Positions 34,921 to 41,690 of a DNA stretch of 64,000 bases are shown here, piece after piece (positions within the stretch are counted from its first letter, which is position 1; every line of letters begins with the position of its first letter). The translations under genes and the position numbers were made by a program. A model generated the notes under the pieces. That model was not told the origin of the DNA and searched no databases. It worked only from the letters and a program-made list of their open reading frames with translations. This DNA comes from Chryseobacterium sp. MA9. GTDB taxonomy: Bacteria; Bacteroidota; Bacteroidia; Flavobacteriales; Weeksellaceae. The stretch is taken from the NCBI RefSeq assembly GCF_024399315.1, contig NZ_CP075170.1:3968001-4032000 (forward strand), read 5' to 3'.

Positions 34921-35616
34921 ATGATAAAACTATCAGATTACCTGGATTATCTCAACAATGAGATAATTCAGGCTCGTAAAAAAGCAGACGAAAACGCAGT
35001 TCTTATTGCAAAAGAATATGCCCGTCATGAATACCTTAAATATTTTAAGGTTCCAAGATATGCGCTGCCCAGTGTAAAGATGGATATTCCGATCAAGATT
35101 ACAGATATAGACTCAGACTCCAAATATAATTTTAAACTGAATCAGGATCAGTTTGTTACTGAAATAAATGAAAGAATCCGTCTGGTGAATAAAGAGAAAA
35201 GACTGAATATTCCTGAAATCAGTAAAAGACAACTCCAGACCGAAGAGTTCAAAACGCTCTTTAGTAAACTGGAAAAAAATGATCAGAAATTCGGTAAGCT
35301 TCCTGCCAATGAAGTCCTTAAGCTGGATCTCAGAAATAAAGTACAGCTTCTCAACTCAGGAATCTTCAGACCCCAGGAAGGAACAGATGAAGAAACTGAT
35401 GAGCTGAAAGAAATTTTTTCAAAGGTTCTGCTGAATAAATATACGTTGGTCAATGCAAAGCTGAACAACATTTACATAGATCCCAATACCAGTGCAGCGG
35501 AAGATAAAGATAAACTATTCATCAACCTTCATGTGGAAATGGAGGAGGAAGGAATCAGGATTGTGTCTTACAAAGATAAAGACGGTAATGAAATAGAACA
35601 GATAACTTTTGAGTAA
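34921..35616 (+). CDS. Uncharacterised protein, DUF2589-like partner (cassette gene 2)
   Basis: 231 aa, no signal peptide. A helical opening (LSDYLDYLNNEIIQARKKADENAVLIAKEYARHEYLKYF) leads into FKVPRYALPSVKMDIPIKITDIDSD. The last phrase resembles the beta strands after the helical part of DUF2589 proteins (VEISVPFIALLNVPSFRI). A second helical region and a C-terminal beta segment (DKLFINLHVEMEEEGIRIVSYKDKDGNE) follow. I propose it is a distant relative or assembly partner of gene 1. It starts 15 bp after gene 1 and its stop overlaps the next start by one base (TAATG). Confidence 0.7.
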   Translation: MIKLSDYLDYLNNEIIQARKKADENAVLIAKEYARHEYLKYFKVPRYALPSVKMDIPIKITDIDSDSKYNFKLNQDQFVTEINERIRLVNKEKRLNIPEISKRQLQTEEFKTLFSKLEKNDQKFGKLPANEVLKLDLRNKVQLLNSGIFRPQEGTDEETDELKEIFSKVLLNKYTLVNAKLNNIYIDPNTSAAEDKDKLFINLHVEMEEEGIRIVSYKDKDGNEIEQITFE

Positions 35617-36194
35617 TGCAGGAACTTATTCACTTTACGGTACAGAAAATTAAGGAGCTTTTGGAGCATTTCAATGAAGTCCAGGCTCTATACCTGTCAA
35701 AATCATTTGACTTTGATGCCCGGTTTGATGTATTTCTCAACGAAGTTCTGGAATATTTCCGTACCAAAGGTAACACCAGCCACGAATCTGAAGTTTTAAA
35801 GATTATGAATATGATTTCCACCGTTAAAAGAGGTTTTAATCCTATTAAAATGGAGAAAATAACGACTGGAAGACGAGAACTTCTCGGAGGATTTTCATTC
35901 AACGGAATGGAAAGTATGTATGATATTCTGATGGAAATATATACCAAGGAAAATAAAAAGCTTGACGATGCGGAAGAACTTATTTCAGGCATCATTGTCT
36001 CATTATATCAGAATGGTATTCTGGATGATGAAAAGCTGAAAGACATGAATTCCGTTCCCAAAATTGAACGTTTCTGGACTTCTCTGGTTGAGCAGAATAC
36101 AGCCATATCCGGAATTAATAAAAAGCTCAGATTAACCATTATTCCGGAGGATATTTTTCTCATTCTGGAAAAGGTATTTCTGAAATTAATTTAA
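35616..36194 (+). CDS. Uncharacterised helical protein (cassette gene 3)
   Basis: 192 aa, no signal peptide or membrane segment, predicted almost all helix (LIHFTVQKIKELLEHFNEVQALYL, FLNEVLEYFRTKG, IPEDIFLILEKVFLKLI). Midway is a Gly/Phe-containing stretch (TTGRRELLGGFSFNGMESMYDIL) that could be a loop or cleavage site. No family recognised. Its start overlaps the stop of gene 2, and the protease gene begins 12 bp downstream, so it belongs to the unit. An adaptor or substrate role is only a guess. Confidence 0.68.
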   Translation: MQELIHFTVQKIKELLEHFNEVQALYLSKSFDFDARFDVFLNEVLEYFRTKGNTSHESEVLKIMNMISTVKRGFNPIKMEKITTGRRELLGGFSFNGMESMYDILMEIYTKENKKLDDAEELISGIIVSLYQNGILDDEKLKDMNSVPKIERFWTSLVEQNTAISGINKKLRLTIIPEDIFLILEKVFLKLI

Positions 36195-36206
36195 AAAAAG
36201 ATCATT

Positions 36207-37469
36207 ATGGAAACCGGAAGATATATCGTTTTGCTGCAGGATCAGCAGAAAAATGCACTCAAAAAAATAGAGAAAGAGCTGGAAGTGAATATTACTTCTT
36301 CAGAATTTCTCTCTAAAGAAAACCGTTCATATGAAATCATTGATCAGGACAACGGCGTGCTTTACAAAAACCTGGGCATTCTTGTGGTGGATAACATGGA
36401 TGAAGAGCAGTTGAAAAGTGCCGTGAAAAATGAATCTAATTCTATCATTTATTATGAAAAAGAAAGAGAATTTTTTCCTGCAGATGAATTGCAGCTGATC
36501 AAAGAACTTAAAAAACAGTCTGCCGGACTCGCAGAAAAAATTTCAGAACTTGAAAAATATATCACCAATAAGCCTTTACCTCAAAAATCATTCGTTGAGA
36601 TGGAATGGGGATTAAAAGCGATAGGACTGGAAAATGCCAATTATACAGGAAAAGGTATTGACATCTGTATTCTGGATACAGGTCTTGAAACCTCCCACCC
36701 CGATTTTTCCTCTGAAGAAGTTGAGGGGAAATCTTTCATAGATGGTGAAGACTGGAACCGAGATCCCAACGGACATGGTACACACTGTGCTGGCGTGGCT
36801 ACAGGAAATACAAGGAATGATACCGGAAAACGCTACGGAATTGCCAGAGGCTGCAATTTGAAGATTGCAAAAGTATTGGCAGATAACGGAAGAGGTACTA
36901 CCAGTAGTGTGATAGACGCCATAGACTGGGCAATTACTAAAAAATTCAGAATACTGTCTCTTTCGCTGGCATCTCCTGTAAAACTTGATGATCAGCCTTC
37001 CGTCCTTTTTGAAACAATAGGAGAAAGAGCACTGGAAAATAACTGCCTTATTATAGCGGCCGCAGGAAATGACAGCAATAGGCCACAGATTCCGCAACCT
37101 GTTTCAATGCCGGCCAATTCAAAATCTATAATGGCTGTTGGAGCTATTGACAGTCAAATGAAGATAGCCAGATTTTCAAACGCAGGAATCAATCCTTCTA
37201 CAGGAGGAAATATCAATGTCTGTGCTCCCGGAGTAGATATTATAAGTGCCTATCCTAAAAACGCAAAGAACAAAAATAATTTATATTACAGTATGAGTGG
37301 TACAAGCATGGCAGCGCCGCATGTTTCCGGACTTGCCGCTTTGTATATGGAACAGTTTCCGGATAAATCAGCAAAAGAGATCTGGGAACTGATTGAAAAA
37401 AAGGCAAGGCCTATTGAAGGCATAAAATACAGAGATATTGGAAACGGTTTAATACAGGTATACTTATGA
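36207..37469 (+). CDS. Subtilisin-like serine protease without signal peptide (cassette gene 4)
   Basis: 420 aa, S8 family. Complete catalytic set: Asp-157 in ICILDTGLETSHPDF, His-190 in DPNGHGTHCAG, oxyanion Asn-288 in AAAGNDSN, Ser-367 in MSGTSMAAPHVSGLAALYME. The first ~100 residues begin RYIVLLQDQQKNALKKIEKEL and end with YYEKEREFFP, resembling an I9-type propeptide fold; a helical linker (LQLIKELKKQSAGLAEKISELEKYI) separates it from the catalytic domain. There is no signal peptide, so the enzyme should act in the cytoplasm or leave by another route. It overlaps gene 5 by 4 bp. Confidence 0.9.
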   Translation: METGRYIVLLQDQQKNALKKIEKELEVNITSSEFLSKENRSYEIIDQDNGVLYKNLGILVVDNMDEEQLKSAVKNESNSIIYYEKEREFFPADELQLIKELKKQSAGLAEKISELEKYITNKPLPQKSFVEMEWGLKAIGLENANYTGKGIDICILDTGLETSHPDFSSEEVEGKSFIDGEDWNRDPNGHGTHCAGVATGNTRNDTGKRYGIARGCNLKIAKVLADNGRGTTSSVIDAIDWAITKKFRILSLSLASPVKLDDQPSVLFETIGERALENNCLIIAAAGNDSNRPQIPQPVSMPANSKSIMAVGAIDSQMKIARFSNAGINPSTGGNINVCAPGVDIISAYPKNAKNKNNLYYSMSGTSMAAPHVSGLAALYMEQFPDKSAKEIWELIEKKARPIEGIKYRDIGNGLIQVYL

Positions 37470-37669
37470 TCACTTACCTCGCAGTTTTAAAGAAAGATAT
37501 AAATTTTAAAAAGCTTGAAACTCTTCTCAAAAATAAAGGCATAAAACTGGCCTCTCACTACAAAACCATAGGAGTTGTAAAGCTTGAAAGCTCGCTGCCG
37601 GTTTCAGAAACTGAATTTCAGGAGTATTTTATATCTATAGAAGAAGAAAAAGATAATTTAACAATATAA
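37466..37669 (+). CDS. 67-aa protein, possible stand-alone I9-type protease inhibitor (cassette gene 5)
   Basis: 67 aa with the order strand-helix-strand-strand-helix: TYLAVLKK, NFKKLETLLKNKG, IKLASHYKTIGVVKLES, then SETEFQEYF. This order and the phrases YLAVLKK and HYKTIGVVKLESSL recall the subtilisin propeptide/inhibitor I9 fold, whose free-standing members inhibit subtilisins. Its start overlaps the protease stop by 4 bp (ATGA), so it is made in step with the enzyme. I infer an inhibitor or folding chaperone for gene 4. Short length makes this a pattern match only. Confidence 0.65.
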   Translation: MITYLAVLKKDINFKKLETLLKNKGIKLASHYKTIGVVKLESSLPVSETEFQEYFISIEEEKDNLTI

Positions 37670-37735
37670 TCACATCAATAAAGCTTTTCTGTCGCGGAGA
37701 AGTTTTATTTTTGTCTCTTACTGATAAAATAATAT

Positions 37736-38563
37736 ATGAATTTCAGACTTTCAATGGTGTTTCTGATGTTTTTTGCATTAGGATTTTCACAGGACCTTAC
37801 CGTAATGAGTTTTAATATCAGACTGAATGTAGAGTCGGATAAAGATAATGCATGGCCAAAAAGGAAACAGGACGTTGCAGATTTGCTTACCTATTATCAT
37901 CCTGATTATTTCGGAGTACAGGAAGCGCTTCCGGAACAGATGAAAGATATTAAAACAGGTTTAAAGAACTATGACTACATAGGAGTAGGAAGAGATGACG
38001 GTAAAGAAAAAGGAGAGTTTTCTGCTATTTTTTATGATACGAACAAGCTTGAAGTCGTAAAATCAGGAACATTCTGGTTATCTGAAACTCCGGAAAAGCC
38101 TTCAAAAGGCTGGGATGCAGCATTAAACAGAATCTGTACCTATGCTGTATTTAAAGATAAAAAATCAAAGAAAGAATTCCTCGCTATGAATCTTCATTTT
38201 GATCACGTAGGAAATGTAGCAAGGGTAAAATCTTCCGAACTGATCCTGAAAAAAATAAAAGAACTGAATCCAAAAAATCTTCCGGTAGCGCTGAGTGGAG
38301 ACTTTAACCTGACGGATGATTCTGAACCAATTAAAATTCTTTCCCAGAATATGAAAGATACTTTCTACCATTCCGAAACCAAACATTATGGTCCGGTAGG
38401 AACTTTCACAGGTTTCAACGTTAATGAAGTTCCAAAAGACAGAATCGATTATATTTTTACACAAGGCTTTAAAATAAGATCTCACCGACATATCAATGAC
38501 AGAAGAGAAAATCTTTTATATCCGTCAGACCATTTCCCGGTGATCGTGAATCTTTCCCTATAA
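37736..38563 (+). CDS. Secreted endonuclease/exonuclease/phosphatase-family protein
   Basis: 275 aa with a short signal peptide (ends LGFSQ). The EEP fold motifs are clear: TVMSFNIRLN, FGVQEALPEQ (metal Glu), NRICTYAVF, MNLHFDHVG, LSGDFNLTDDSEP (Asp and Asn), DRIDYIFTQGF and the closing SDHFPVIVNL with the Asp-His pair. Members cleave DNA, inositol phosphates or phospholipids; the secreted short form resembles Bacteroidota extracellular phosphodiesterases. It has 66 bp between it and the cassette and is probably an independent gene. The next gene is convergent. Confidence 0.9.
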   Translation: MNFRLSMVFLMFFALGFSQDLTVMSFNIRLNVESDKDNAWPKRKQDVADLLTYYHPDYFGVQEALPEQMKDIKTGLKNYDYIGVGRDDGKEKGEFSAIFYDTNKLEVVKSGTFWLSETPEKPSKGWDAALNRICTYAVFKDKKSKKEFLAMNLHFDHVGNVARVKSSELILKKIKELNPKNLPVALSGDFNLTDDSEPIKILSQNMKDTFYHSETKHYGPVGTFTGFNVNEVPKDRIDYIFTQGFKIRSHRHINDRRENLLYPSDHFPVIVNLSL

Positions 38564-38567
38564 AAAA

Positions 38568-39254
38568 TCAATTGGTTGGAAAATCGACTTCAAATCCAAT
38601 TCCTCTCAGGGATTGGATTTTTATTTGAGGATCACTGTTGAAATATTTACGGAGCCTGCTGATGAACACATCAAGACTTCTTCCGGTAAAATAATCATTG
38701 GTTTCCCAGAGATTATCCAGAATATTATCTCGTGTAATAATAGTACGATTATGCTTCAGAAGATATAGCAGAAGTTCCTGTTCCCGTATTGTCAGACGGT
38801 TGTTTCCGTTAGGATGTGACAACAGAAGTTTGGCGGTGTCTAATGAAAACGCTCCGATTTTTATTTGACTTTCCGTAACAGCGGGAAGTGTTCTCTTCAG
38901 AATATTTTTAATTCGTAGAACAAGTTCTTCAGGATCGCAGGGTTTTGGGATATAATCGTCAGCACCTATTTTTAATCCGGTAAGGCGGTCTATTTTTTGG
39001 TTTTTAGCCGTTAAAAATAACAATGGAAAACTACTTCTTTCCTTAATAATCATTTTAGCCAGCGAGAAGCCATCTATATTAGGCATCATCACATCCAGAA
39101 TTCCTATCTGAAAAGGAAAATCAGCCTGAAGCAATGGTACTATATCTTCCGGGTTCTGAAACCAGCTGACTTCAAAATCTTCCAATTCAAGATACTGCTT
39201 AAGAATCATTCCGAAATCCGGATCGTCTTCTGCCAGAAGGATTTTAGTTTTCAT
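38568..39254 (-). CDS. OmpR-family response regulator
   Basis: 228 aa from the ATG at 39254 (the open frame goes up to 39320 but runs inside the kinase gene). The receiver shows LLAEDDPDFG, GILDVMMPNIDGFSLA with the phospho-Asp, FLTAKN and KPCDPEE. The DNA-binding domain has LTIREQELLLYLLKHNR and NDYFTGRSLDVFISRLRKYF, very close to that of the regulator at 28065. It overlaps the kinase gene by 11 bp. TTAACC direct repeats before the neighbouring GLPGLI and beta-barrel genes are its likely targets. Confidence 0.9.
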   Translation of the reverse strand: MKTKILLAEDDPDFGMILKQYLELEDFEVSWFQNPEDIVPLLQADFPFQIGILDVMMPNIDGFSLAKMIIKERSSFPLLFLTAKNQKIDRLTGLKIGADDYIPKPCDPEELVLRIKNILKRTLPAVTESQIKIGAFSLDTAKLLLSHPNGNNRLTIREQELLLYLLKHNRTIITRDNILDNLWETNDYFTGRSLDVFISRLRKYFNSDPQIKIQSLRGIGFEVDFPTN

Positions 39255-40566
39255 AAGGAATTGATATTTTAAAAGTACTACCCCAATTAAGCCGGCTGGA
39301 TACCTCTGTTTTGCCACCATAGTTGGTAATGATTTTCTTCACGAAATAAAGCCCCAGTCCAAGCCCTTTACTGTTATGGATATTGTTATTCTGTATTCTG
39401 TAGAATTTTTCAAAAATGTTGTTGAGCTCTTTCGTTTCCATGCCCTGACCGTTATCAGAAACTTCGATTTCTAATTGTTGAGAACTGTTTTGGATATTTA
39501 TTTTCACAACAAATGCCCCATATTTTACGCTGTTTTCACAAAGATTTTTAATGACCGTTTCCATCAGATTTTTATCAAAAGGAAGTTTTTGTGAAATTTT
39601 GTTTTCAAGTTTAAAATCAATGTCAGGATAAGTAACTGTAAGATCCTGAATGAAAAAGTTCCAGTCCTCAGGCTGTATGGGTGTCATTTCATTCTGAATT
39701 TCGTCTTTATGAAGCTGAAACATCAGACTTTCAAGCCGGGAAATCTGTCTGTCGATAAGAGGAAGTGTTTCCGGATTCCATTCTTTTTTTAATGCTTTTG
39801 AAGCTATTTTTAAAGTAGCAATTGGAGTTTTAAACTCATGTGAAATGTTATCCACAATGGTGTGGAGAACTTCTACCTGCTTCTGCTGCTGGATCAAGTT
39901 TCTAATCGTGAAAATATAAAGCAAAAGAACACCGGAAAGCAGTATAACACAACAAATGATCAATAAAGTAAGCTCCTTAAAAACAATACTCTTTATATTT
40001 TTAATCTCAAAATCTGTCTGGGTTTTGACAAGAAAAGTATTTCTTTTTTCAACTTGATCTTTATCCGAATCATCTCTTTTGGTGGTTGAGGTTTCCCAGC
40101 TTCCGTTGCTGGCAATACGTGGATGCTTGAGCTTATCCTGGGTTTCAAAAATGACAATAGGTTCAGTAATTACTTTTGCGCTGTCCGGAAGGTGTATAAT
40201 AGAAAGGTATCTTATTCTTGCAGAAATCTCATAACCGTCTTTCTGGTAGCGGCTGTCAATATAATGGATCAGTCTTTCTCTGGCAGATTTCCTGTTTTCT
40301 ATGAAATAATTCAGAAATTTTTTTTTGTTGATCTCTTTATTATGATATCTGATGATGATTTCCTGAAAAGAGTCATCATTTCTCTCTTTGGCTTCATGTA
40401 TGTCTTCCAAGTTATCTGTATAGTTGGTAAGCCCGTCATTCACGGATCTGTAGATGTCCCTCTCTTTTACCTGATAGGTTTTGTACATAAAGTAAACCTG
40501 GATCCCAAGTAAAAGCAGGAACAGAGCGGCAAAAACCGAAATCAGAATTTTACTCTTGGCTATCAT
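39244..40566 (-). CDS. Sensor histidine kinase
   Basis: 440 aa. TM1 at residues 7-27, a periplasmic sensor region of about 175 aa, TM2 (LTLLIICCVILLSGVLLLYIF), then the H-box NISHEFKTPIATLKIASKAL and HATPase motifs NLCENSVKYG, DNGQGM, GLGLGLYFVKKI. It looks paralogous to the kinase at 28751 in length and layout, with a larger sensor region. Its last 11 bp overlap the response regulator start, a translational coupling. Confidence 0.9.
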   Translation of the reverse strand: MIAKSKILISVFAALFLLLLGIQVYFMYKTYQVKERDIYRSVNDGLTNYTDNLEDIHEAKERNDDSFQEIIIRYHNKEINKKKFLNYFIENRKSARERLIHYIDSRYQKDGYEISARIRYLSIIHLPDSAKVITEPIVIFETQDKLKHPRIASNGSWETSTTKRDDSDKDQVEKRNTFLVKTQTDFEIKNIKSIVFKELTLLIICCVILLSGVLLLYIFTIRNLIQQQKQVEVLHTIVDNISHEFKTPIATLKIASKALKKEWNPETLPLIDRQISRLESLMFQLHKDEIQNEMTPIQPEDWNFFIQDLTVTYPDIDFKLENKISQKLPFDKNLMETVIKNLCENSVKYGAFVVKINIQNSSQQLEIEVSDNGQGMETKELNNIFEKFYRIQNNNIHNSKGLGLGLYFVKKIITNYGGKTEVSSRLNWGSTFKISIPYEN

Positions 40567-40614
40567 CGAAACAAAGATAAAGTTTTAACATTTTACTGAA
40601 ATAGTATTTTTATC

Positions 40615-40653
40615 ATTAACCTTTTATTAACCTGATGATTAATATGATTTTTG
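40615..40653 (+). promoter_or_regulatory. TTAACC direct repeats and -7 element upstream of the GLPGLI gene
   Basis: ATTAACC at 40615-40621 and again at 40626-40632, an exact 11-bp step, with a weaker ATTAAT at 40638. A -7-like GATTTTTG (40646-40653; 7 of 8) follows. The site lies between the two-component operon and the GLPGLI gene. Confidence 0.6.
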
Positions 40654-40682
40654 GTAATTTTAGAAAATTAAAAGCCTATTTA

Positions 40683-41516
40683 ATGAAAAAGATATTTATT
40701 TTTTTTATTCTGTTGATTGGGATGGTCATCAATGCCCAAACCCATCGTTTTATATATGAGCTTCAATACAGGCCTGATCCTAAAGATACAAGTTATGATA
40801 AAGAAGAAATGGTACTGGATATCAATCCTGGAGAAGTGAAATTTTATGAATTTGAATTTTTAACAAACGATTCTCTGAATATTCTTCATGGAGGAATGAC
40901 TTCTCAGCATACCAGCCAGTCCGGACAGACCATTCTACGAAAAAGAAATTCCAATAAAAACAAAAACTTTGTTCAGATTATGATGATGCCCTATTATTAT
41001 GTTTTTGAAACGGAGGATAATGTTCAGTGGAAAATAGAGGCTGATACTAAAAAGATCAACAATTATAATTTGCAAAAAGCAACTGCCATATTTGGAGGAA
41101 GAAACTGGACTGCATGGTTTACTCCGGATATCAACATTCCTGAAGGGCCGTATAAATTTAGAGGACTTCCAGGATTGGTTCTGTATGTGGAAGATGATAA
41201 GAAAGATTTTATATATTCTTTCTCGCGAAATAGTAATCTCTCCAAAACATATGATACAACACGCTTTCTCGAAAAGCATTATTCATTGGCTCCTATTGTC
41301 ATTGACTTTAAGAAATGGGTGAAGCTGAATCTGGAGTTTTATAATGATCCTTATGCCAGAATGAGAACCGAATTTCAGCCGGACTGGAATGTACGCATTA
41401 ATGGACAGCAAATCAAAAGTAAAGAAGAGTTTGCAGGGTTGACCAAGCAAACGCAGATCAACATAAAAAAATATTATAATCCAATAGAACTGGATAAAAT
41501 AATTCCTTATCCATAA
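40683..41516 (+). CDS. GLPGLI family protein
   Basis: 277 aa from the ATG at 40683, which starts a signal peptide (MKKIFIFFILLIGMVINAQ); the frame upstream overlaps promoter elements. It carries the family mark GLPGLVLYVED, close to the GLPGLI consensus, and the upstream FGGRNWTAWFTPDINIPEGPYKF. The family is Bacteroidota-specific, secreted, and usually next to TonB-dependent or beta-barrel proteins, as here. Function unknown. The terminator behind it separates it from the barrel gene, but both share the same operator type. Confidence 0.88.
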   Translation: MKKIFIFFILLIGMVINAQTHRFIYELQYRPDPKDTSYDKEEMVLDINPGEVKFYEFEFLTNDSLNILHGGMTSQHTSQSGQTILRKRNSNKNKNFVQIMMMPYYYVFETEDNVQWKIEADTKKINNYNLQKATAIFGGRNWTAWFTPDINIPEGPYKFRGLPGLVLYVEDDKKDFIYSFSRNSNLSKTYDTTRFLEKHYSLAPIVIDFKKWVKLNLEFYNDPYARMRTEFQPDWNVRINGQQIKSKEEFAGLTKQTQINIKKYYNPIELDKIIPYP

Positions 41517-41535
41517 AAATATTGTATTGATTTTA

Positions 41536-41575
41536 AAAACCTGAATTTCCGAATTCAGGTTTTCTTATTTTAAAG
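41536..41575 (+). terminator. Intrinsic terminator of the GLPGLI gene
   Basis: Perfect 12-bp stem AAAACCTGAATT (41536-41547) and AATTCAGGTTTT (41552-41563), TCCG loop, T-rich tail. Confidence 0.85.
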
Positions 41576-41583
41576 AAAAGATA

Positions 41584-41640
41584 TTAACCTATCATTAACC
41601 CACCGTTAACCGAAATTCTCCCTTTCAATATAGAATTTTG
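41584..41640 (+). promoter_or_regulatory. Three TTAACC repeats at exact 11-bp phase and -7 element
   Basis: TTAACC at 41584, 41595 and 41606, then GAATTTTG at 41633-41640 (7 of 8 to TAnnTTTG). The repeats lie about 25-50 bp before the -7 element, the place for an activator. Same half-site as before the GLPGLI gene. Confidence 0.65.
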
Positions 41641-41690
41641 TACCCTCAGAACAGAACATAGGTTTTGTTTGAAAGGATAAAAAATTAGCC

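Noticed and set aside
34018..37669. Reading the cassette as a bacterial gasdermin plus activating protease
   Set aside because: The DUF2589 protein does not show the gasdermin pattern or an inhibitory C-terminal tail, and no membrane-insertion segment can be seen; the analogy rests only on protease adjacency.
37681..37715. Possible terminator after the cassette (AAAGCTTTTCT / AGAAGTTTTA)
   Set aside because: Stem pairing is short and broken by mismatches, although a T-rich tail follows; too weak to list.
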